Positions 11,697 to 21,030 of a DNA stretch of 64,000 bases are shown piece after piece. The stretch's first letter is position 1. The number at the start of each line of letters is the position of its first letter. The notes beneath the pieces were generated by a model. That model was not told the DNA's origin and searched no databases. It saw only the letters and a program-made list of their open reading frames with translations. Source of the DNA: Omphalotus guepiniiformis (lineage: Eukaryota > Basidiomycota > Agaricomycetes > Agaricales > Omphalotaceae); contig JAQOOI010000052.1 in the NCBI GenBank assembly GCA_028554645.1, positions 1-64,000 on the forward strand, given 5' to 3'. A program made the translations under genes and the position numbers.

Positions 11697-12402
11697 AGAC
11701 TACCCAGTCGGTTAGAGTCGATGACGAGCAAGAGGATGAGTTCACGTACCACGGCGGTGTGTGGCACAGGGCTCTGATGCATACCCATGGCCGTAGACTT
11801 TGCAGAGGATAGAGCAAAGAAAATCGAAAGCAGTCAGGTATATGAGGGAATCTCCTCCCATTGAGCCACTCATCTCAAACGAAGATAGTTGAGTTTTAGT
11901 TGGAATAGTGCTCTGGATTACTTATCGACAAAGGGATGCCGTGGTTTTCAGTTTTTCGGCGCGCGAGGAGTCACGCCTTCCTTGTCGACATAGCTTTTAC
12001 ACGCAGCTAAATATTCCGCTAGTCGAACATTGTATCAGAATATACCGACCGACAACTTTCTCCTCATGCCAGTGGGCAAAAGTCGAATTTTCGTCGGTGG
12101 ACCGGTGCGCAGGTTACAGGTACGCCATGATACCCACCCATGTCGATGATTTTCCATCGACCTTTGTTCTTGCTTTACTTTCGGAAATCAAAATTCTTTC
12201 AATCCTCGAGGCCTCAAGCTTCAGTTTCCTTGTCGTTTGTTCGCGGCTGCAAGCTTTAAGGGTCAATGGGGTTGGTTGCGCAAAATCAACGCCTGGGCGC
12301 CTCCGTCCCCTTTGTCTAAATTGTTGCATATAAGCAACGGTGCGTAGTACTCTAATCTTCTCTATCTTGCCTTACAATTATCCTCAGTGTCTACTCTACC
12401 CG
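11697..12402. other. Intergenic between the hypothetical gene and the RING gene
   Basis: A 141-codon plus-strand frame (11,908-12,333) shows no motif I recognise. The right part should hold the promoter of the RING gene, but I see no clear TATA box. Confidence 0.35.
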
Positions 12403-13359
12403 ATGCCTCAATCCCCCCCTACCCGCTCGAGTCCCAGGGAGGCCTCCTCCCCTTACACGCGAGGCTTACGAACTGGGTGGCCCCAACAGCCTGAGCCCAT
12501 CTCACCCACTCTATACTCTACGTCAATGTCATTGCCATCGACATCCTCTAGGCAGGCGGAACTACCCGGTTTGCACGAGCCCCCCTCACCCTCCTTGCAC
12601 TCCGCATCGATGGCGCTGCCGACTTCGTCCTCTCGACAATTTTCTCCACCCTCCCCGCCCCGTCGAGTCCGAACGTATCGCCGTCGGAATAGGACGCCGC
12701 CAGGAGCGAAGGCCACTCGACCTATTGAGGTTGGCTCTGAGAGCGAAAGTGAAGGCGTTGAGATTCTGGCTGTCATTCGAAACACCTCGGTAGGTGGTCT
12801 GATTTGTTGAAGAAAAGTAACTTGGCGAATACGAATTCTAGCAGCCCCCCGAATCCCCTACCGCGCAGGGATCCAGCACTAGCACTGCACCCGTCGCCAC
12901 TCGCCCCTCTGGCGAAGGCTCCAGTATGTTGCCTGAGGTAGGAAGGCCCTCTGCCATTGGACTTAACTTAGCACTAACCGGGCGCCTCTACACGTCGCTA
13001 GGATGCTTCAGAGAAGCTTCGCGCCTTTAGAAAAGCTATGGCACAGAATACGGAGTGTAATATATGTAAGGAGACTGCTTGGCAGCCCTACGTGTAAGTG
13101 ACCCTCAACTCACGATCCGACTTGCCCTAATCGCTATATGGGCAGCCTAACCTGCGGGCATCATTTCTGTGGAGCCTGCTTGACCTTTATCAAGGCAGAG
13201 GCAGTCAAGAAAAAGCGCGCCCCACTTTGCGGTTTGTGCCGCGGAGAAATACTCAGCCGCCCCATCCTCTCCTTCACTATCCGGGATTGCATTCATGCCA
13301 TGGCTGAGGACCAAGGCTTGGTTGCCCCTCCCCCGCAACCTTTTAATTGGCCTAAGTGA
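12403..13359 (+). CDS. RING-finger (C3HC4) protein, probable E3 ubiquitin ligase
   Basis: Four exons: 12,403-12,789; 12,842-12,937; 13,002-13,093; 13,146-13,359, giving 262 residues. The N-terminal 130 residues are Ser/Pro-rich and disordered, with an RRVRTYRRRNRTPP basic stretch and a SESESEG acidic stretch. The C-terminal exons encode a full C3HC4 RING: C-N-I-C, then LTCGHHFCGACL, then C-G-L-C, split by an intron between the first and second Cys pairs. RINGs of this type recruit E2 enzymes and transfer ubiquitin; the substrate is unknown. The start is the first ATG in frame (CCCGATG). The 16.4-kb element begins 160 bp after the stop, so the original 3' end of the transcript is probably altered. 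The last 16 codons and the 3' flank are duplicated at 30.36 kb. Confidence 0.75.
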
Positions 13360-13518
13360 AATCGTGGCGCCGTCCAAGTATATTAGGCATATATTCTCTC
13401 CTATGTTTTTCTCCGATACGCCATACTTGTAGATACTGAGTGAATGTTAAACCTGGTCTGAATTTGCCAGCCATGAGACTGCTTCTTGCGTTACCTTTGC
13501 GAGGCATCACCATACTCA
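13313..13518 (+). repeat. Left flank of the element, duplicated at 30,362-30,567
   Basis: About 206 bp covering the last codons and 3' flank of the RING gene match 30,362-30,567 at a constant offset of 17,049 bp with only a few substitutions (for example TTAACC against TTGGACC). The match stops exactly at TCA (13,516-13,518), where the element begins. Confidence 0.9.
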
Positions 13519-15291
13519 CACTACAAGGAGGGCAATAGTTGGCGTAAGCGAAATTACTCGCCATTCGCTAGGAAAAAGTATTTGTTTATATTTGACCATT
13601 CTTTGAGAATAAATAAACCTTTGTCGCATGCGAAAGATATGGCCTTTTAAGGTATATGTCGGTGGATATACTCCCCTTTTCACACGCTACAAAGCTGTCG
13701 TCATTCTCTTTGTATTACGTGATCTTTTCCGGCGGCAATTGTAGACTTATTGCCGGCGGCAAAGTGAATGAAACTCTTTGTCTTTCTCCTGCGCCATTTA
13801 TTTAATTTGTCGCCCGGGAAACTAAATGGGCATTCAACGGGCATTCAACGGGCACGCAAAAGCCACTCAACAGCCAATCAACAGCCGCGCAACAACCTTG
13901 CAAGGTCTTTTGAAGTGACTACCTTTGCCCTGCAGCATCACATCAATCAAATGAAATGGTCTAAGCACACACTTTTGAACTATATACACTTTTGAACTAC
14001 ATACACATATTAACGACACATTTGACCTATACATTCGAACCACATACACATTCGAGCTACAAGAATTAAAATACAACATTCAAGGCTGCGCGCGAGCCAG
14101 ATGACCTTTTGCGCTTCACGTCGTTGCATCAGTGTACGAATATACATACAAACGAAACACTCACCCGACTACATCGAGCATACCAGTTTGATCACAGGCC
14201 GGATGATGTTCTTGAATACTGCCTTTGGTGCGCCCTTGAACTCGAAAATTTCTCTATGCCGCCGATGACCTGAAAGGCCGTCAGAACGATACCGTACGTA
14301 GGGTAGTTACTTACATTCTTTGCAAACGAGGCGAGGGCGACGCAGACATAAATGATCCAGAAGTATATGAGCCAAACGCTCTGCCAGGAGATCAGTTGCG
14401 CGGAAAATCGAAGAGTGGGGACGCACCGGCTCGAATGCAATGGCGCGTTCGTATTGCACAGCACCAAATGTGCTTTTGTCCCCTACACTGACGCGCCCAC
14501 TGCTGCTTTCGACGCCTCCAATTCGTACTCCTACCCACTTTAAAACCTTGTGTTCCGGCGATGTGAAAGACGTAGATAAAACCCGTCCGATCGAACCTCG
14601 AGATTGGTTGGTGCAGTGCACTTTTAAGGCGGCTGCGGAGGGCGTGCATGAAGTTGGTTGTGCGATGAGAGATAAAGTATCCCGCGCTCGCTCGATGTTG
14701 GATAACGAATGGTGAGACGCGAAAGATGTGGCAGACGCAAACGATGTAGTCCGCAATGGGCAGAGAAAGAAAATCTTCCGGGACTGTCTGGCTGGCTGGA
14801 TTCCGCAATTAGAGACCAGTACGTGTAGTGAGCGTGAACACTGTGATATGTTATTAGCAGTCGTGTCGCGCGCTGGAGGTTGGGCGGCTGGACTCCCGCG
14901 CTTGACGTTGGATGCTTGTTGAAGCTTGCAAAAATATTCTAAATAAAGGGGAAGAAAACGGAATATTGCTAGACTCATTTCGAAGCACTGAGGTGCTCCC
15001 CCCTCCCTCCAAAAAAGGACACGCATCAAAAGTTCAAGTCAATGCTATGAGCGTAATGCATCACGGTACGGACCTTAGCTACTCTTGAGCTCACATTATA
15101 GACAATCTTATGAGATTGAAAAACTGTCAATTCATCTGAATAAAACATAGTCCAAGCGTGATCTGCTAAATGCTTTGGTAGAAATACAGTGCTCTCTCGG
15201 ATCTGTGCGCTAATTATGAGTATCGCGTATCGACGAGCGTAGAGAAATTACACACCGTTGTCTGCGGTCCTTTCCGCCACCTGCAGTGCCT
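13519..15291 (+). repeat. Left terminal inverted repeat arm (1,773 bp)
   Basis: This is the reverse complement of 28,124-29,896; every stretch I compared is identical and ORF translations are the same in both arms. It contains subterminal short repeats: GGGCATTCAAC and CAGCC-ATCAA units at 13,827-13,890, ACTA/TACACATT-rich units at 13,970-14,060, and a TTGCCGGCGGCAA palindrome near 13,752. The homology ends at 15,291. Confidence 0.92.
14169..14649 (-). CDS. T5orf172 / GIY-YIG-like mini-protein (left-arm copy)
   Basis: This is the mirror of the right-arm copy at 28,766-29,246, identical in sequence: exons 14,649-14,427, 14,380-14,315 and 14,269-14,169, 129 residues. GFIYVFHIAG and FKVGRSTNWRRRKQQWARQC form the N-terminal GIY-YIG-type core as seen in the T5orf172 family. 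The C-terminal part has the Cys pair CKEC, then HRRHREIFEF and IIRPVIK, the tail I know from agaric T5orf172 proteins. The family is related in fold to GIY-YIG nucleases and usually annotated as DNA-binding; whether this one cuts DNA cannot be read from sequence. Transcription runs towards the outer end of the element. Confidence 0.75.
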
Positions 15292-15439
15292 GTATGAGAT
15301 CCGAGTGGGAATGTTGTTGACGAAGAACGCTTCCGGTGGATCGTACGGTCATTTCAGTGGCCGATAAGCTTCAGCTGCTCACGTAGTCAATGGAGCCCAG
15401 GGACTTTGTCTATTGCATTCGCGTTGAGGAGCCGCGCAG

Positions 15440-16609
15440 GTGACGCAGCCTAACCATACCCAGTCTCAAGGATTTCTCGCGAGTACTGCGCAAGATTTGC
15501 CTCAATATGGAGACGAAACGTTGGTAGATGAAGATCCTTCAGTCTCTTAGTAGCACACGACGATTGAGCAAGAGAGAGATGATGGTGGGGTATAAACCCT
15601 CCAGCCTCGATCCGGTCGTGGTAGATGTCGAGAGAATGGCCCAAAAGGACTTGATGGATCCAGATACTACCCTGTTTGCCGCCATTGGCTACAAAACCGA
15701 GACGCCGGTGAGTACGTCTTTGAAAGAACTGAAGAGGTAAGGCAAACTCGCGAACCGCGTAGCCACGTAATCACCCCGGCGATGCTAGGCAATTTGAACA
15801 GGTAAACCGGATGACGGAGGTAGATTACTGGATAATACCGGGACTTCGTCTGTCCGTGTAGAAGTTGGAGGTGGCAGATGGGGTGGGACAAGGAAATGCA
15901 ATGTTTCTTCTCTACAGACGAAAATCAGTAACACCCCAGAGGACTCATGAAAGCCTCACATTCCAACAATGAAGTAGTTGACGTCTGTCCTGGGACACCT
16001 ACAGACCTTATTTTTCCGCTGAACTTCCACTTCTTGATATCTTTCCCGACGTTCAATTCCCACAAACTGACAACGCCGTTCTCGTCCCCGCTAACAGCCC
16101 AAGAACCATCGGGACTGATGCTGAGGCAACGCGCGAAGTTTAAGTGCGCTACCGTAAGTGATTTGTACGTTGGGGACGGCTTCAGACTGTTGGGGGGCTT
16201 GGGAGCTTGGGTTTCAAGGAATTTGGATCTATATTCAACTTCACTCGTTGTATTCGAGGGGCTATGTATAAATTCAGCTGACGGTGGAACCTTTCTTTAA
16301 TGAAACGATCGTAACCCGGCACAAGTCGAAGAGAGGAATATCTTTGTGAAGGGAATTCCGATCGCGGTCTTCTGGATCGATTTCCTTCCACTGTTTTCGT
16401 TCTTCGTCCGTAAGTAGATATTCTTCCGGAGAATTGTAAGATTCGGAGTTGGTTGGAAGGGGTGGCTTGGGGCAGGTAAATAAAGTTATGGGGTGAACGT
16501 ACCAAGCCGACGGGTCTTCCACTGTCTCCAAAAATCGGTCTAATTCATTGCCACTAGCGGGTTTCAATAACCGTTTTTCATCCATGTCATACATGAGGCA
16601 AATCGTCAT
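15440..16609 (-). pseudogene. WD40-repeat gene, probably decayed
   Basis: A 110-residue minus frame from ATG 16,609 ([20 protein letters not shown]...[12 protein letters not shown]...[18 protein letters not shown]) precedes a clear WD40 repeat at about 16,150-15,990 (ARCLSISPDGSWAVSGDENG, then VVSLWELNVGKDIKKWKFSG). Only one good blade is visible. The donor after SLKKG is poor and downstream frames (15.9-15.45 kb) are full of stops. It is either a decayed gene or one whose small exons I failed to join. WD40 blades are protein-binding scaffolds; no specific role can be given. It lies inside the element. Confidence 0.4.
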
Positions 16610-17516
16610 ACCAGCCTAAGTGCATCGGGATATCGCACACTCGATTCTCGATTAGGTGTCTGTACATAGAGTTAGAGGTGCGTATGGATGAATTAAATGC
16701 TCCTTACATCTTCAGTAGACGAATCAGAGTCATAAACAGGTTCTATCTCTGGGAATACGCATTTTTGCTGGCCCGTGATATCTGACACGATTGTTTTGGA
16801 CTTATGAGGTGCGGGCGCGTGCTAGCTGAAAGTATGAAGGCTTGATTAGAAAGGACCAAGCTTCGCATGAGAGAACCTCTTACCTGTCTGGTGGTCCTTC
16901 GTGATAAGTATTGGCAAGTTCCCGGCCTCGTGTGCTCCTCATGAGCTTGTCGACCCCCCAGCAACCCACCGCGGGCTAGCCTGTGTCGCCCGCAAGTCCA
17001 AAGCTAAGACTGTCCAGAATAATGTGAAGCTTCTCAACGTTATCCGTCAAAGCCGGCTTCCCGATCTACCCTCTCAGTATAATGAAAATGAGGCTGATTT
17101 TGCGGGAGCAAGGACATTCAACGGGGTTCTGAACGAGAAGAGAATATGGCTAAGAGGAGTAACACAGGGGTAGCTGCCAGCAGCAGCTAGCAGGGCAGCC
17201 AGCGAGAACAGGTTGCGATTGTGCTTTGAGGAGGAGGTCGTTGCAGCTAACAGAAGCAGCACAATCAAGGTTCAAATTATCATGTAATTATGTGGCGCCC
17301 AACGCAAAAATTGAAGATAAGATAATGGTCTGTGGCCATACGTGGGAACGAGTTTCCTATATATGCGTCCACAAATCCACAAGTCAACAATTTTAGATTC
17401 TCAGTGTTCTGTACCGCCCTCAACCACTTTCGAATCGCAGGTAAGCGACTAGCTTGATGTCGTATAACCTTTCTAATGTGCATCTAGTTGTGCAGCTTCC
17501 AATACCGGAGAATCGG
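16610..17516. other. No supported gene
   Basis: Short frames only, the longest being 90 codons (16,901-17,173). No domain, repeat or splice pattern stands out before the tandem repeat that starts at 17,517. Confidence 0.45.
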
Positions 17517-17724
17517 AGTGCGCCCATTGAACGTCTCAGAGTTTATACCTCAGAGTTCGTTCTTTGCGGTTGAAATCACTCCGTCACTGCAGCGCAATTG
17601 CGATACTAGAGGCTCATTGAAGTGCGCCCATTGAACGTCTCAGAGCTTATACCTCAGAGTTCGTTCTTTGCGGTCGAAATCACTCCGTCACTGCAGCGCA
17701 ATTGCGATACTAGAGGCTCATTGA
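17517..17724 (+). repeat. Two 104-bp tandem copies of a promoter-proximal segment
   Basis: The unit starting AGTGCGCCCATTGAACGTCT and ending GGCTCATTGA is present at 17,517-17,620 and 17,621-17,724 with two substitutions. A third, diverged partial copy (AGCGCACTGG...CTTATATATACCTC...TCGTTCT) runs into the start of the 919-codon gene. The promoter/leader segment therefore appears to have been duplicated upstream. Confidence 0.9.
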
Positions 17725-17741
17725 CAGCGCACTGGGGTCAC

Positions 17742-17750
17742 TTATATATA
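17742..17750 (+). promoter_or_regulatory. TATA-like box of the 919-codon gene
   Basis: TTATATATA lies 30 bp before ATG 17,780. Matching but weaker CTTATACCTC stretches occur at the same place in both upstream 104-bp units. If this is the TATA box, the leader is very short. Confidence 0.4.
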
Positions 17751-17779
17751 CCTCTTAGCTCGTTCTCTACACTGGCAAA

Positions 17780-20539
17780 ATGTCTCAACGACCAAAGTGC
17801 GTGGCTCTGGCGTTGACATCGAATCTCCAACATACTCTGGTCGACAACGATCTTTTTACTATCGTCAATCAAGAACTCTCTGGATTTCCCAAAATACCGC
17901 CCCGATCCCAACATGACCCCACCCCTAGGAGCGAGTCTCTCTCTCGAATAACGCATCCTCGCTGGCTGACTGATTCAATGCCGTATCTCGCTTTTGTGCC
18001 CACACAAAACCCTTTCCAAACAGAGTGGCTCGAGCCCCTGGACTATACCGAAGAGACTATGCCTGTGATTGCGGACATTACACCCGGTGCAGGTGGCATG
18101 TTCGTTCTGGACAGTGAAGTCATACAGCTTTGGGAAGACCTTGAGCGAGTGCTCAGAAGGTTGTTACGGGCTTCGATGAAGCTAGCGAACGTCGGCATTC
18201 CCAGTGACTTCCGATTCTGGTCGTATCCAACCCAATACGGCTACACTCGTCCGCATTATTCAGAGCTCACAGCGCGCCGTCATGCAATAGCTTCTCGCAA
18301 CGCGTTCCTTCCATTGGCTGGAGCGATCTCGTACTTTGTCCATTGCATGAAAATGCAGGAAGAGGTTCGCGACGCTCAATTACGAAGAGACCTTCCCCGA
18401 GGTCTCAGTGATAACGGATCGGAAGAGCAGCATTGGAGGCAGGTTTTGGACCTTCTGCAAAAAGACACCGGTCTGTCGAGCATTTGGTTATCTTACTGGA
18501 GAAAATCGTTGCTGGAGACCACTTATGTGGGTGCCTTTGTTGATACACAGGAGCTCAAACATCTGGTACCTGTTCTCATCAAGGCAAAGCTACCGTTAGC
18601 ATTGTATTGGGGCGATGCTCGGGAGAATTGGTACCATGCGCCCTCTCTGGCTACTTGGGCACCAAGCGTTGCGGTGTTGAATAGACTTGTTCTGATTCGG
18701 TATGGGAGTGCCAGGCTGTTCGCCCCGGATGCCGAGATAGGTATGTTGGAAAAGGAGGTGCAAAGAGCACAGTCTGGCCAACACGGGGTCACTGTCATTG
18801 AAGGTCGGCTTTACGAGATCTTGATACAAGCTCTGGAACGTGAGCAGAGTACGCAGTGCGTAGATCGAGGTTCCGCTTTACATCCGCCACCATCTCGCAA
18901 AATTCCTGTTCTCCCGAATTCTGGTCAGTGGCCGGATGAGGATATGAATTCATTCTTTGAAAGACGGGAACAGGAGAAGGCCTCACGAATTACTCGTGAG
19001 TCAGCGGTGGATCGTCAACGCCGACTTCAAAGAGAGAGTGTTGCAGCAAAAGATCTTCCCCCGGGTAGAAAAGGTGCAACTGTGTTCTATTGGGAGCTGG
19101 TGGATGGGGTTCGGAGGCGAATGCCAGCGGGACGCAATCACTACGAGTCTTACTGGGAGGAGTACGGTCCGCACCAGAGAAGGTATAATTCAGTGCGTAA
19201 CGAGTGGGATGTGTGCACCGAGTTTGATCTAGACGACTCGCCTCCATACTGGTCTGACGATGAACAGACGGAAGAACCTGCTTCTGAAGTGCTGCCGGAC
19301 GAACAAGATACCCTTGACCTTGAAGGAGGAGGCACATCGGCTGAGTACCTCCGACATCTACATGGTAAAGCTGAACCCACCACCACCCATCCTCCACTAG
19401 AATTCTTAGATCCGTTTGAGGATATCGCTTACCATCGCCTGGGATGGCTGGACCATATTTCTGTTATCGCTAATCCTGAAAAGGACATTCATTGGGACAA
19501 AGTGCGCAATCTTTTAGGAAATGCACGGTCTGAGCAGGCGCCACAGCTCAAAAGATCCACCTGTGACAACCTGCGTCATTTCATTACTGCCCTCCTCGAC
19601 GCGAACAGGCTTGCCGATGCACCGAAGAATCTCGATTTAGTTTATGAAGGCGCTGAAATACATGGTAATTGGGGTTTCTCTGTGATTCACAAGGATATTT
19701 CGGATGGCTTTTACTTGATCTCGCCTGATTCAGTGAATCATGTACGGTTTCAGCTTGCGTTCAAGAGTGCCGGTGCTATTCTTGAAATTGTGCGTCGTGG
19801 ATGGGGCCCCGATCCAGCGAAAATTATACCGAATCTAATGCGGCATGGCATTGCGTTCAATACGTTCATTCGTGATACACCTAACGTTTACGTGGCACCA
19901 GACATTTCTCGACCTCGAACGTTGCTGGGGTACAGAGATCAGGAGTTCTTGCGACAAGGATCTGAGGATGTGGTGCATGAGCAGGTGCTGGAGGAGTATC
20001 GGGCATATGTGTACCAACGAGATCGGTTCTTGCAAACGGAAAGAGGTCGAGCGGCTATCTTGGCAGGAGGCATTGTGGCGCGTCTTGCGCTGCACATAGT
20101 CAACGAAGAAGCTGTGTTGAAGGGTCCAACTAAGAAGGTCTGGTCATTGGGAAGGTGCATTTGGGATGGGCGTCCAGACAGTGCAGGATATTGGGACGAT
20201 TTGCTCACTGAAGAGGAGATTGACTTGATCTGTGGAGTGTATGACGTGAGTACTGGGGAACGGGATTATCGAGGATATATGCAAGTGGCTCAGAAGTCCT
20301 GGTGGCCTAGACCAACAGCATGGAAAGTGAGCGGGCTCAGTTGTGGGTACTGGACTAGAGATGCAGAAGCCTGGTTTCAGCACCGTCTGGAGAGCATTAG
20401 CAGTGGGTCTGCAAAGGTCTTGAGCAATAGAGAGTGGAGACAAGCAATCAAGTTCACGAAGGATGCATTCAGACTGGCAAAGAAGACCGACAATTTTGCA
20501 GGGGAGTTTCTTCACACGCGATTCGTAGCGCGCCGCTAG
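17780..20539 (+). CDS. 919-residue hypothetical protein, single exon (cargo gene)
   Basis: One uninterrupted frame of 919 codons from AAAATGTCT to TAG. Among genes here with several short introns, this lack of introns is unusual and could mean a retrocopy or a family that is naturally intronless. The N-terminal half contains SDFRFWSYP, TWAPSVAVLNRLVLIRYG and a charged region RESAVDRQRRLQRESVAAKD. The middle has an acidic linker (FDLDDSPPYWSDDEQTEE). The C-terminal half includes GNWGFSVIHKDIS, RRGWGPDPAKIIPNLMRHG, NTFIRDTPNVYV and SWWPRPTAWKVSG. I know similar ~900-residue proteins from agaric genomes as an expanded uncharacterised family; no catalytic motif is evident. It is probably cytoplasmic or nuclear, with no signal peptide or membrane span. 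It lies in the CACTA-ended element as intact cargo. Confidence 0.8.
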   Translation: MSQRPKCVALALTSNLQHTLVDNDLFTIVNQELSGFPKIPPRSQHDPTPRSESLSRITHPRWLTDSMPYLAFVPTQNPFQTEWLEPLDYTEETMPVIADITPGAGGMFVLDSEVIQLWEDLERVLRRLLRASMKLANVGIPSDFRFWSYPTQYGYTRPHYSELTARRHAIASRNAFLPLAGAISYFVHCMKMQEEVRDAQLRRDLPRGLSDNGSEEQHWRQVLDLLQKDTGLSSIWLSYWRKSLLETTYVGAFVDTQELKHLVPVLIKAKLPLALYWGDARENWYHAPSLATWAPSVAVLNRLVLIRYGSARLFAPDAEIGMLEKEVQRAQSGQHGVTVIEGRLYEILIQALEREQSTQCVDRGSALHPPPSRKIPVLPNSGQWPDEDMNSFFERREQEKASRITRESAVDRQRRLQRESVAAKDLPPGRKGATVFYWELVDGVRRRMPAGRNHYESYWEEYGPHQRRYNSVRNEWDVCTEFDLDDSPPYWSDDEQTEEPASEVLPDEQDTLDLEGGGTSAEYLRHLHGKAEPTTTHPPLEFLDPFEDIAYHRLGWLDHISVIANPEKDIHWDKVRNLLGNARSEQAPQLKRSTCDNLRHFITALLDANRLADAPKNLDLVYEGAEIHGNWGFSVIHKDISDGFYLISPDSVNHVRFQLAFKSAGAILEIVRRGWGPDPAKIIPNLMRHGIAFNTFIRDTPNVYVAPDISRPRTLLGYRDQEFLRQGSEDVVHEQVLEEYRAYVYQRDRFLQTERGRAAILAGGIVARLALHIVNEEAVLKGPTKKVWSLGRCIWDGRPDSAGYWDDLLTEEEIDLICGVYDVSTGERDYRGYMQVAQKSWWPRPTAWKVSGLSCGYWTRDAEAWFQHRLESISSGSAKVLSNREWRQAIKFTKDAFRLAKKTDNFAGEFLHTRFVARR

Positions 20540-21030
20540 GACGATTTTTGGAAGGTACTTAGAGATTGAATGTTATTAATTCAGATCTCAGAGGTAGGTC
20601 TGTACACGAATATAATGTGTCATGCTTATATCTGACCAACGTTTGAACTTGCTATGGTTAACTACCAGTACATACAGTTGGTGAAAAACTCTATGTAAGA
20701 AAAGAAATCAATCATCTTATACTATTCTACACTTACGCGGGATGAAGAAACCCGGCCAGATCGGTGACGTGTGTGATTCCTTTCTCGCGTATTGTGCAGT
20801 CGCTACCGCCAACATTCGTGCTTCATCCACGTGGTACATTGAGGGTCGCGAATCCTAGCGCAAGTGGACTTAGTTGTTTTTTCATGGAGAATCTCGCCTG
20901 CCTAAGGATTTTCAGACCTCACGAAGCCGCTGCGGCTTGCAGAGCCTCCTCGTAGTTCCTTGATAGACCTCAAATTCAACATGATGTACATAATTAAAAG
21001 GAAATACATGCAAGTGGAGCAAACAAGACA
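20540..21030. other. Intergenic between convergent genes
   Basis: This AT-rich stretch should hold the 3' ends of the 919-codon gene and the nuclease-kinase gene. No open frame worth calling. Confidence 0.6.

Noticed and set aside
14307..15029. 240-codon frame present in both arms
   Set aside because: It overlaps the T5orf172 gene in another frame and contains its splice sites; it is a shadow frame kept only because the arms are identical.
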